Made by a program: the position numbers and the translations under genes. Below the pieces are notes generated by a model that was not told the origin of the DNA, searched no databases, and was given only the letters and a program-made list of their open reading frames with translations. A DNA stretch of 64,000 nucleotides from Lentzea sp. NBRC 105346. Its GTDB lineage: Bacteria > Actinomycetota > Actinomycetes > Mycobacteriales > Pseudonocardiaceae. The stretch lies in NCBI RefSeq assembly GCF_030269605.1, contig NZ_BSTQ01000010.1, forward strand, positions 1 through 64,000. Reading direction: 5' to 3'. Positions 26,703 through 34,011 of the stretch are shown piece after piece. Within the stretch, counting starts at the first letter, position 1, and the number at the start of each line of letters is the position of its first letter.

Positions 26703-27188
26703 TCAGGAACCCTGGGGCGCCGGACGCAGCACCTCGGCCGGACGGAACGCCATCACCACGCGCGACACGGTCATCACGACCTCGTCCCCGACCACGCAGT
26801 CGCCTTCGAACATCACGGTGTCCGGCAACGCGCGCTGCACGGTGACGCGGTGCTCCAGCACATCGCCGGGCAGCACCGGGCGCAGGAACTCGACGTCCGA
26901 GATGCCGCCGAAGAGCATCACCTTGCCCGCCAGCACATCCGGGTTCGGATCGGTCCACGTCGCCAGCACGCCCGCCGCCTGGCACCACGACTCGACCAGC
27001 AGCACCTCCGGGTACGCGAGCTGCTCGGCGCGCAGGTCGTCCGGCAGTCCCGCGTACCAGGGTTCGTTGACGCTGACGGCTTTCCGCGCGGTGATCCGCT
27101 CGCCCGGCACGAGCTCGGTGACGGCGTCCACGAGCAGCATCGGATAGCGGTGCGGCAACACCCGCCGGATGTCGGCGACGGTGATCAC
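26703..27188 (-). CDS. FabZ-like hot-dog dehydratase subunit lacking the catalytic His
   Basis: This 161-aa hot-dog protein opens with VLPHRYPMLLVD, the FabZ-family start, and keeps the catalytic-helix Glu66 in VLLVESWCQAAG. The usual GHFP motif that carries the dehydratase His is absent: the segment reads EQLAYPEVLLVE. The neighbouring 123-aa protein has the complementary GHYP motif, so the two probably form one heteromeric dehydratase, as described for polyene and aryl-polyene systems. The GTG start overlaps the partner's stop (GTGA), which couples their synthesis. Confidence 0.85.
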   Translation of the reverse strand: MITVADIRRVLPHRYPMLLVDAVTELVPGERITARKAVSVNEPWYAGLPDDLRAEQLAYPEVLLVESWCQAAGVLATWTDPNPDVLAGKVMLFGGISDVEFLRPVLPGDVLEHRVTVQRALPDTVMFEGDCVVGDEVVMTVSRVVMAFRPAEVLRPAPQGS

Positions 27189-27556
27189 GACGTTCCTCCC
27201 TCGCGGTACCGGAGCCGGACCTTGGCCGCCTCACCGCGCGGCGACGAGATCACCGCCACGCACGTCCATTCGCCGTCCCGGGCCTTCCAGTCGAGCTCCA
27301 CGGTCAGCTCGTCGCCAGGAAACGTCGGCCCGATGAACCTGGTCGACTCGATCGCGGCCAGCTCCAGATCGCGGTGATCCGGCGTGCCGGCCAGCGCGCT
27401 GCGATGCACGCACTCCACGAGACCGACCCCTGGGAAAATCGGGAAACCGGGGTAGTGGCCCGCGAAGATCGGGTTGTCCTCCGCGATCGTGATGGTCGTG
27501 GTCCCCGGCGCCTCGACGCGGATGCCCTCGCGGACCGGTGAGCAGGTGGTGGCCAC
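27185..27556 (-). CDS. FabA/FabZ-like hot-dog dehydratase subunit with GHYP motif
   Basis: This 123-aa single hot-dog domain has the catalytic His34 in FAGHYPGFP and Glu48 in FPGVGLVECV, as expected for a 3-hydroxyacyl-ACP dehydratase. It lacks the HRYP start found in its 161-aa neighbour, so the two look complementary. The role is removal of water from the 3-hydroxyacyl-ACP to give each trans double bond of the polyene. The start is a GTG one base after the ACP stop. Confidence 0.85.
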   Translation of the reverse strand: MATTCSPVREGIRVEAPGTTTITIAEDNPIFAGHYPGFPIFPGVGLVECVHRSALAGTPDHRDLELAAIESTRFIGPTFPGDELTVELDWKARDGEWTCVAVISSPRGEAAKVRLRYREGGTS

Positions 27557-27557
27557 G

Positions 27558-27815
27558 TCAGGCCGCCAGCTTCTCGAGCATGAGCCGGTACGCGCTGTCG
27601 AGGCACGTGACCTGCTTCAGCTCGGCCTCACGCATCCGGACGCCGTACTTCTTCTCCAGCACGACGACGACTTCCAGCGCCATCAACGAGTCGACCTCGA
27701 GGTCGTCGACGAACGACGCCTCGTCGGTCACGTCGCCGACCTCGACGTCGAGCACCTCCGCGACGGTGCGCCGCAGATCTTCCTTGTCCAGCACGGGGTT
27801 CACGATCCCGGTCAT
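27558..27815 (-). CDS. Acyl carrier protein (ACP 2) of the polyene system
   Basis: This is an 85-aa acyl carrier protein; Ser43 in EVDSLMALEVV should carry the phosphopantetheine arm. The frame opens one codon earlier at a TTG (27818), but ATG 27815 with AAGGAG 6-7 nt upstream is preferred. It sits directly before the dehydratase, reductase and isomerase genes and after a degenerate ketosynthase, so it is the likely carrier on which the acyl chain is elongated and reduced. Confidence 0.93.
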   Translation of the reverse strand: MTGIVNPVLDKEDLRRTVAEVLDVEVGDVTDEASFVDDLEVDSLMALEVVVVLEKKYGVRMREAELKQVTCLDSAYRLMLEKLAA

Positions 27816-27842
27816 CAACTTCTCCTTGTTTCTGGTGAGCGG

Positions 27843-28949
27843 TCAGGCCAGGCCCAGCACGGCGCAGCCGACGACGCCCTCGTCCACGGCGGTGATCAGC
27901 GCGACCCGACCGGCCGCGCCGCGGTCGCGTTCGGCCATCGCCAGCACCGCGGTGATCTGCATGGCCGAAGCGGCACCCGCGGTGTCGCCGATCAGCGACA
28001 GGTCCGGCGAGCGGTACGCATCGAGGTCGCCGAGCACCTCGCGCAGTGCGGCTTCCTCACCGGGCCCGGCCGTGCCGGACGGCGACACCGCCCAGACATC
28101 GGCGGCCGAAGCACCCGCGCGGTCCAGCGCGCGGCGCACGCACGCGGTGAGCGCCGGCCCGCAGTCGTCGGTGAACACACCGAACTCGACCGCACGCACC
28201 TCGGCGAGCGCACGACGTCCCGGGTCCTCGGCTCCGCACTCGAGCTGCACCATGGCGCAGCCCTCGCCCAGCACGCGCGCGTCGTCTCCGGACCCGACGC
28301 GGTCCAGCCAGGACCGCGCGGCCGAGTACTCCTCGACCGCACCGCACAGCGCGGTGTCCGCCCGGCCGGACGTCAGCAGCCGGCGCGCGTAGTTCAGCGC
28401 GTGCAGGCCCGCCACCCGGCCACCGGCGACCGTCGCGTTGGGACCACGCAGCTGGTGCCAGATCGCGCATTGTCCCGCGGCGCAGTTCATCACGGTGTTG
28501 GGGAACCGCGAGGGATCGACGAAGAACGGCTTCTCACCGGTCAGTGAGTCCCTGGTGAAGTCCATCATGCTCTGGGCGCTGCCGGTGGTGGTGCCGAGCA
28601 CGAGCGCGGCGTGGTCACCGGTCGCGATCTCGCGTCCGCGCGGCTGGTCGTCGAGCATCTTGCCGACGGTCGCCACGGCCAGTCCGGTCGCGCGGTCCAT
28701 CGACCGCGTGCCCTTCTTGCCCAGGACGCCGGCGGCGGTGAAACCGGGCACCAGGCACGCTTCCGCGTCAGGTCCGGTCCACAGTTCCTTGTCCAGCGCC
28801 AGTTTCGTCGCCCGGCCCGCGTGCAGGCCGTCGGCGAACGCGTCACGCCCGATGCCGAACGGGGACACCGCGGACCACGCGGTGATCACCGGGTTGCGCA
28901 CGAGTGTCGTGGTGTTCACGGCAGCATCGCTCCTTGTCGTCGTGGTCAT
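27843..28949 (-). CDS. Degenerate ketosynthase (chain-length-factor-like), copy B
   Basis: This 368-aa protein has the thiolase/ketosynthase fold (VITAWSAVSPFG start, NTVMNC, LRGPNATV). The active-site position after LRGPNATV reads AGGRVAG where ketosynthases have TACASG, so the Cys is replaced by Arg (about residue 178). Both catalytic His residues are also lost: HGTGT reads PSGTAG and GHTxGA reads GDTAGA. It should therefore be a non-condensing partner or length-determining subunit. It overlaps the upstream DsrE-like gene by four bases (ATGA). It is more diverged than the other KS-like genes here. Confidence 0.85.
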   Translation of the reverse strand: MTTTTRSDAAVNTTTLVRNPVITAWSAVSPFGIGRDAFADGLHAGRATKLALDKELWTGPDAEACLVPGFTAAGVLGKKGTRSMDRATGLAVATVGKMLDDQPRGREIATGDHAALVLGTTTGSAQSMMDFTRDSLTGEKPFFVDPSRFPNTVMNCAAGQCAIWHQLRGPNATVAGGRVAGLHALNYARRLLTSGRADTALCGAVEEYSAARSWLDRVGSGDDARVLGEGCAMVQLECGAEDPGRRALAEVRAVEFGVFTDDCGPALTACVRRALDRAGASAADVWAVSPSGTAGPGEEAALREVLGDLDAYRSPDLSLIGDTAGAASAMQITAVLAMAERDRGAAGRVALITAVDEGVVGCAVLGLA

Positions 28950-29329
28950 AGGAAGAACACCCGCTCGTAGTCGGGCCAGCGCCGGGCCATCTCGCCGGAC
29001 GCGGCCGTGCGGACACCCGGCAGCAGCGCACCCGGATCAATCCCGAACGGCGCGAGGTCGGGCTCCTCGACCCAAACGTCCACACCGGACTCCTGGAGCC
29101 GGGCCAGGTCGCGGCGCGGATCGGTGAGGACGTCCACCTTGCGGTTCCCGATCTGGATGGCGCCGACCTCACCACCGGTCGCCGCGTAGCTCACCGCGGG
29201 ACCGCGCAGCAGGAGGTCGAGCCCACCGAGCTGGCGGTGCAGCTCGACCGCCAGGTACAGCGCGTCGAGGAACTGCTTCTCGACCGCGCCGCGGTAGGCG
29301 CGCTCCATGATCGCCAGGCTGTCGGCCAT
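28946..29329 (-). CDS. Small DsrE/DsrF-fold-like protein (subunit c)
   Basis: This 127-aa protein reads MERAYRGAVEKQFLDALYLA near the N-terminus, then LLLRGPAVSYA and a C-terminal ERVFFL. The pattern of alternating strands and helices and the RGPAV segment resemble DsrE/F-family proteins, which work as hetero-oligomers in sulfur relay. No Cys is present in this subunit. It is the third of three adjacent genes of this general type and starts one base after the previous stop. A function in acyl-chain or thio-chemistry is possible but unproven. Confidence 0.6.
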   Translation of the reverse strand: MADSLAIMERAYRGAVEKQFLDALYLAVELHRQLGGLDLLLRGPAVSYAATGGEVGAIQIGNRKVDVLTDPRRDLARLQESGVDVWVEEPDLAPFGIDPGALLPGVRTAASGEMARRWPDYERVFFL

Positions 29330-29330
29330 C

Positions 29331-29738
29331 TCAGATCACCCCGACCAGCAGCGTCTTGTCCGCGGCGGCCACGTTGTCCGCGTACCTGGCCGGCGGGCGC
29401 ATGACCACCTGCGGGAGGTGGTCCGTGGCGCCCCGGTCGTCACTGCAGAACCGGCAGCCGTACCAGAACAGCGTCTCCGGGAAGGCGTCGAGCAGCTCCC
29501 GCACCAGCGTCGCGGTCGTCGGGTAGTCCACCGACCAGTCGGCGAGGTTGCGCGGCTTACTGTCGCCCAGCGCCCGCTGGGTCAGCAGCGTGGCGTAGCC
29601 GCATGTCCACACCTGGACGCGCGCACCCCGCGTGAGCATCGCCTGCAGCAGGCGCAGCACGCTGGTGACGGTGTCGTCGGCGTGCGGCGCGCCCATCACC
29701 GTGACGAGCACGTCGGTGCGCGGAATCGCTTTCGCCAT
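29331..29738 (-). CDS. DsrE-like protein with conserved cysteines (subunit b)
   Basis: This 135-aa protein begins MAKAIPRTDVLVTVMGAPH, a beta strand followed by a loop typical of the DsrE/TusD fold. It is the only one of the three small proteins with Cys residues, in WTCGYA and YGCRFCSDD. In sulfur-relay proteins a single Cys near this part of the fold carries persulfide, so this would be the candidate active subunit. Its ATG overlaps the preceding stop (TGATG). The longer upstream open frame is a shadow of the neighbouring gene. Confidence 0.65.
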   Translation of the reverse strand: MAKAIPRTDVLVTVMGAPHADDTVTSVLRLLQAMLTRGARVQVWTCGYATLLTQRALGDSKPRNLADWSVDYPTTATLVRELLDAFPETLFWYGCRFCSDDRGATDHLPQVVMRPPARYADNVAAADKTLLVGVI

Positions 29739-30106
29739 CAGTGCACCACCACCCGCACGCCCGGAGCCAGCACCTGTTCGGCGACGACATCCACGTCGGC
29801 CCAGTGGGCGCCTTCCGGCAGCGCCATGTCCGCGAGCGCACGCGCGGCGGCCGAGAACCGGTCGACCCACACCTCCGCGCCGGCGTCGAGCACGGCGACC
29901 AGCTCGGCGGACCCTCCGGCCGCCGCGAACGCGGTCGCGTCCTGCATCAGCACCACCGTCACGGCGGGCCCGGTGACCCCGGTCCTGGTTTTGGCAAGCG
30001 CCGCGGCGTCGGCCAGGAACCGGGCCGCGCCGGGACCGGACCACGGTCCCTGCGTGGCCACCAGCAGGTGTCGCGGCCGGCTACCGGTCGCCGTGCCCGT
30101 GCTCAT
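29738..30106 (-). CDS. DsrE-like protein (subunit a)
   Basis: This 122-aa protein has RHLLVATQGPW as its first strand, followed by a long helix, then VTVVLMQDATAFAA and AGAEVWVDR. This matches the general DsrE/DsrF pattern (strand, helix, strand with QD/A, helix, GxEVxV). No Cys is present. Its ATG overlaps the thioesterase-like gene's stop (ATGA). With the next two genes it forms a trio reminiscent of DsrEFH/TusBCD, but placed inside a lipopeptide cluster. Confidence 0.65.
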   Translation of the reverse strand: MSTGTATGSRPRHLLVATQGPWSGPGAARFLADAAALAKTRTGVTGPAVTVVLMQDATAFAAAGGSAELVAVLDAGAEVWVDRFSAAARALADMALPEGAHWADVDVVAEQVLAPGVRVVVH

Positions 30107-31095
30107 GCCGGGTTCACCCGGGAGAAGGCGTCCAGCACGCGCTGGTCGAACGGAACCAGCTTCCAGTCCTTCCGGTTCTCGATCACCGCGTAGCCGTGGG
30201 TGATCGTGCCGGTGGACGTCTGCACCAGCCGGCCGTCGCGCACCACATAGGTGTCCATGCGGGACCGGTAGGTGAAGTCCTTGAAGATCTCCTCGACGGT
30301 GTAGATCGTGTAGAGGTCCTCCTCCATGAGGGCCTCGTCGAGGAACTCGATCTTCGAGTGCGGCACGACGGGGATCCAGCGGCGGTCGTCCAGCAGCGTC
30401 TTGATGGAGATGCCGCGGTCGGCGAGGAACAGGTCGACGACCTCCTCCATCTGCCGCAGGTAGCCCGACATCTGCAGGCGCTCGTTGTTGTGGCAGTAGG
30501 GGTACGGGATGCGCCACTTCCAGCCGAAGGCGTTGCGGCCCGCGGTCAGCTGCTTGAGCACCGGGTCGTCGCTGGTGCCGCGGCCCGCCGCCAGCTCGGT
30601 GCTGTCGGCCACGTCGACCGGCTCGCCGGGCTCGGCACCGCCGATCCGGTCGACCACGAACGGAGCGAGCTCGGCCGGGACAACGTCGGCCGGGTCGATG
30701 TAGGTGTCCTTGCGCAGCGCGACGGTCACCTTGGACGTGACGTCCTTGGTCTCGCCGCCGTGCTTGACGATCGTCACGGCGAACGTCAGCTTGTCCGAGC
30801 CCGGCTTGATCTTGGGCTCGACCGTCGCGACGGCGACGTCGTCGAGGTGGAAGGCGTTGAGGATGCGCGTGTCGATGGACACGATGTCCAGGCCCAGCCC
30901 GAACTCCTCGTACAGGTACCGGCTGGACAGCCCGGCCCGGCGGAAGTGCTCCAGCACGGCTTCCTCGACGAGGTAGTTGACGTGCTTGAAACCGATCCAG
31001 GTGCAGATGTTGTTGCCCTCGTACCGCGGCCGCAGCGCCACCTGGGTGACGTCGGCCAACAGCGCGTTGGTGGTGGACTCGGCAACCGCGGTCAT
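30103..31095 (-). CDS. Double hot-dog thioesterase-like protein
   Basis: This 330-aa protein appears to contain two hot-dog (4HBT-like) domains. The first central helix is at GFKHVNYLVEEAVLEHF and the second at CHNNERLQMSGYLRQME. Proteins built this way hydrolyse or bind acyl thioesters. In this operon it may release, proof-read or hand over the finished acyl chain. The frame is open from 31221, but ATG 31095 (MTAVAESTTNALL) has GGGGAG upstream and removes an Arg-rich shadow. It overlaps the DsrE-like gene downstream by ATGA. Confidence 0.75.
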   Translation of the reverse strand: MTAVAESTTNALLADVTQVALRPRYEGNNICTWIGFKHVNYLVEEAVLEHFRRAGLSSRYLYEEFGLGLDIVSIDTRILNAFHLDDVAVATVEPKIKPGSDKLTFAVTIVKHGGETKDVTSKVTVALRKDTYIDPADVVPAELAPFVVDRIGGAEPGEPVDVADSTELAAGRGTSDDPVLKQLTAGRNAFGWKWRIPYPYCHNNERLQMSGYLRQMEEVVDLFLADRGISIKTLLDDRRWIPVVPHSKIEFLDEALMEEDLYTIYTVEEIFKDFTYRSRMDTYVVRDGRLVQTSTGTITHGYAVIENRKDWKLVPFDQRVLDAFSRVNPA

Positions 31096-31943
31096 TGGTG
31101 TTGCTCCCCTGCTGGTCGGTGACCGAGCGCCGGTCGGCGTCCGGTCGGTAAAGCGGTGACGAACTCGGTGATGGCGGCGGCGAAGGCCTCCGCCCGTTCG
31201 GACATCAGGAAATGGCCGCATCCGGACAGCACGCGCACTCGGGCATCCGGCAGCCTGGCCGCCAGGTCGACGGCCTCACCGGGCACCGCGGCGAAGTCCC
31301 GCTCCCCCGCCAGCAGCAGGCACGGCACCCGGATCGCGTCCGTGCGCAGCCACGGGGTTTCCAGGTATGTCTGGAAGAACCGCGTCCAGCCGTACGGACC
31401 GACGTTGTCCCGCACGCGGTACGCCAGGTCGAGCCGCAGGTCCCGGCCGAGCCGGCCCGCCGAGTGCACGCGGATGCCGTCTTCCATGATCAGGTGGAAG
31501 TCGTTGAGGTACCGCGAGATGTCGGCCCAGTCGAACGACTCCGGGTCGGCGCGGTAGAACGGGGAGACCAGGACCAGCGCGCGGATTCCGTACTTGTCGA
31601 AGGGATCCCGGCCCGCGGCCAGCTCGCGGTCGAGGAGCGTCAGCAGCAGGGTCGCCGAGAACGAGTGCGCCACCACGACGTCCGCGCCGCCGGGCACCTC
31701 GTCCAGCGCCTCACCGATCCAGCCGGGCAGGTCGCCGCGGTTGCTCCACGACGCCACGCCCTCACCGCGCCACGGCAGGTCCGCCGACCAGAGGTCGAAC
31801 TCGTGCCCGGCCTGCTCGGCGAAGTCGTTCCACACCGTGCTGCTGTTGGCCAAGCCGTGCAGCAGCAACAGTTTGGGCCCGGTGCCGTTCTCCTGATGTC
31901 TCCGTACGACGACCGGTCGTTCGAGCTCGGTCGCCAGACTCAT
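31092..31943 (-). CDS. Alpha/beta hydrolase
   Basis: This 283-aa alpha/beta hydrolase has an LLLLHGL oxyanion region near residue 27, a nucleophile elbow VVAHSFSAT (Ser94), an acid candidate in GERDFAAVP and a His in SGCGHFLMS. The elbow departs from GxSxG, as both Gly are replaced (A-H-S-F-S). It may act as a type II thioesterase clearing stalled acyl-ACPs or hydrolyse an intermediate. It is coupled at both ends, ATGA with the Cys-less ketosynthase upstream and overlap with the thioesterase-like gene downstream. Confidence 0.8.
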   Translation of the reverse strand: MSLATELERPVVVRRHQENGTGPKLLLLHGLANSSTVWNDFAEQAGHEFDLWSADLPWRGEGVASWSNRGDLPGWIGEALDEVPGGADVVVAHSFSATLLLTLLDRELAAGRDPFDKYGIRALVLVSPFYRADPESFDWADISRYLNDFHLIMEDGIRVHSAGRLGRDLRLDLAYRVRDNVGPYGWTRFFQTYLETPWLRTDAIRVPCLLLAGERDFAAVPGEAVDLAARLPDARVRVLSGCGHFLMSERAEAFAAAITEFVTALPTGRRPALGHRPAGEQHQ

Positions 31944-32887
31944 CCCGCCACCTCGGCGCGTCGCAGGACCAGCCCGGCGGTGGCGTCGTCATCGTCGCCG
32001 CCCGCGAGCAGGTAGACCGGCCCCTCGCCGCGGTCGGCGAACCAGCCGACGGTGGCGACGCACTGCATGACACCGAGAGCACCCGAGGTGACGCCCCAGG
32101 TCTTGCCCAGGTCGTACTGCGGCACACCGGCGAGGAGCTCGGCGGGCGCGGCGGCGTTGGTCTCCGGCAGCTGCAGCAACGCGGGTTCCGCACCGTCCGA
32201 ACCGGACAGCCGGTCGACGCACTCGCGCACTCCCCCGGTCCGGATGTAGCGCCCCACCGTCGCGAGCGCGCCGGCGTTCCGCTCGGCGGCGGCATCGGCG
32301 TGCTCGACGACGAGGCCGATGGCGCCGTCGACGGTCCGGCGGCCGCCGAGGAGCTTGCGCACGGCCTCGTTGTCCGGCTCGACCCCGAGGACCAGCACCC
32401 GGCTCACCCGGCCCGCCGCGACCATGTTCGCCGCCCAGAACACGGCGTCGAGCCCGGACGTGGCCCCGTTGCACACCATCATGTTCGGGCCTCGCAGGCC
32501 GAACCGGATGGCCACCGAGGTGGCGATCACGTTGCTCGACGCGTTCGGCAGGTCCATCGGGCTGGTGCCCATCGTGGTCTCCGCCGCGATGGTGTCCAGC
32601 GCGCCGGTGACCGTGTCCACGTTGCCGAAGTTGGAGCTCGCGACCACACCGATCGAGGCGTCCGGAACCGTGAGGCCGGAGTCGTCCAGCAGACCGGCGT
32701 CGCGCAACGTGACATCGGCCGCGCAGTACGCCAGCTGGGTCGCGCGATCCTTGTAGCGCAAGCCTTTCTTGCCGATCCGGTCCTGCGGATCGACCGGCAC
32801 CGCGCCCCTGGCGGCCGCGTTGAGCAGGCTCTGCGCCGAAGCCGCTCGCGGCAGCGTGACGCCGACCCCGGTGACGACCACCTTCAT
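31940..32887 (-). CDS. Cys-less ketosynthase partner (chain length factor), copy A
   Basis: This is a short 315-aa ketosynthase-fold protein starting MKVVVTGVGVTLP. Aligned by LRGPNMMV, the active site reads CNGATSGLDAV where KS has STACASG, so the nucleophile is Ala142. GHTxGA reads GVTSGA, so the His is lost as well, and no HGTGT motif is seen. It immediately follows an intact ketosynthase with an ATGA overlap, the usual KS-CLF arrangement of type II systems. The pair should form a heterodimer that sets chain length. The frame open further upstream to 34027 belongs to a shadow. Confidence 0.88.
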   Translation of the reverse strand: MKVVVTGVGVTLPRAASAQSLLNAAARGAVPVDPQDRIGKKGLRYKDRATQLAYCAADVTLRDAGLLDDSGLTVPDASIGVVASSNFGNVDTVTGALDTIAAETTMGTSPMDLPNASSNVIATSVAIRFGLRGPNMMVCNGATSGLDAVFWAANMVAAGRVSRVLVLGVEPDNEAVRKLLGGRRTVDGAIGLVVEHADAAAERNAGALATVGRYIRTGGVRECVDRLSGSDGAEPALLQLPETNAAAPAELLAGVPQYDLGKTWGVTSGALGVMQCVATVGWFADRGEGPVYLLAGGDDDDATAGLVLRRAEVAG

Positions 32888-34011
32888 CGAACTGCCTCCA
32901 CGATCGCGACGGCGTTGATGCCGCCGAAGCCGAATGCGTTGATCTGCGCCACCGACACGTCGGCGGTGGCGGCTTCGCCGAGCGCGAACCGGAAGTCCGC
33001 GGCCTCGTCGACCGGGTCGGTCAGCCCGACGATCGGCGGGACGACACCGAACTTGAGGGATTCCATGCCCACCACCAGGTTCATCAGCCCGGAGGCGCCG
33101 GACGTGTGCCCGGTCATGGACTTGATGGCCGCCATCAGCGGGGTGCCGATGTGCTTGCCGTACACGTCGGCCATCGCGGTCGCCTCGGCCTCGTCGTTGA
33201 GCAACGTGCCGGTGCCGTGCAGCAGCACCAGGTCCACGTCCTCGGGCTTGACGCCCGCCAGGTCGTGCGCGTCGCGCATCGCGGTCGCGATACCCGCCGG
33301 ATGCGGTGCGGTGACGTGGAAAGCGTCGCAGTTGACCGACACCGCGCGCAGCAGCCCGCGGTCCTGCCCACTCGGGTCGCGGCGCAGCACGACCGCGGCG
33401 GCGCCATCGCCCATCAGCACGCCGGTGCGGTTGCGGTCGAACGGGCGCACCCGGTCCGGCGGTGCCGCGTGCACGCGTTCCAGCAGGCCGTGCATGCTCT
33501 CGGTGAGCACGTCGACGCCCGCCACGATCACCGTGTCCGCCGCATCGAGCGCGAGCAGGTCGGTGCCCATCGCCAGCGCGTAGAGCGACGCTGAGCAGGC
33601 GTTGGAGAACGTGTAGGTGACCTCCGCACCGAACCGCTCCCGCAGCGCCGTGCCGAAGTGCAGCTCGTCGGCGGTGAACGCCACGCCCTCGCGCCACCAC
33701 AGTTCGAGCGAACGCAGCTCGCGCAGCCCGGTGCCGACCAGGATCGGCACGTCGGTCAGGTCCTCGAGCCCAGCACTGCTCGCAGCTTCGGCGATCGCCT
33801 CGGCCAGCAGCCCGGTGGCGCGCCGCGGTACGTCCTTTCCGGCCTCCGGCCGGTTGTCCACCTCGTAGGCGCTGCGCGCCCGGTAGTTCTCCGGATCGAA
33901 GCCGCGCAGCGGCGCGAGTCCCGTCTGACCGAGGCAGAGGTTGGTGAACAGTTCGTCGACACCATGTCCGATGCTGGCTACCGCACCAGAACCGGTGATG
34001 TACCAGCTCAT
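32884..34011 (-). CDS. Beta-ketoacyl-ACP synthase, catalytically intact (KS 2)
   Basis: This 375-aa ketosynthase has all three catalytic residues: Cys139 in SNACSASLYAL, His265 in LLHGTGT and His302 in SMTGHTSGASG. It should carry out decarboxylative condensation on ACP-bound chains. It is joined by four-base overlaps to another intact ketosynthase upstream and to a Cys-less partner downstream. It is somewhat shorter than FabF-type enzymes, because the N-terminal region is compact. Confidence 0.93.
   Translation of the reverse strand: MSWYITGSGAVASIGHGVDELFTNLCLGQTGLAPLRGFDPENYRARSAYEVDNRPEAGKDVPRRATGLLAEAIAEAASSAGLEDLTDVPILVGTGLRELRSLELWWREGVAFTADELHFGTALRERFGAEVTYTFSNACSASLYALAMGTDLLALDAADTVIVAGVDVLTESMHGLLERVHAAPPDRVRPFDRNRTGVLMGDGAAAVVLRRDPSGQDRGLLRAVSVNCDAFHVTAPHPAGIATAMRDAHDLAGVKPEDVDLVLLHGTGTLLNDEAEATAMADVYGKHIGTPLMAAIKSMTGHTSGASGLMNLVVGMESLKFGVVPPIVGLTDPVDEAADFRFALGEAATADVSVAQINAFGFGGINAVAIVEAVR

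Noticed and set aside
25918-27234. Long upstream extension of the isomerase frame
   Set aside because: The frame stays open over the reductase and dehydratase genes, but the translation is Arg/Gly-rich shadow; the ATG at 25917 has a good ribosome binding site.
28290-28500. Cys in NCAAGQC of the 368-aa KS-like protein as active-site nucleophile
   Set aside because: Alignment on the LRGPNATV segment puts the active site further on, where the residue is Arg; NCAAG lies about 20 residues too early.
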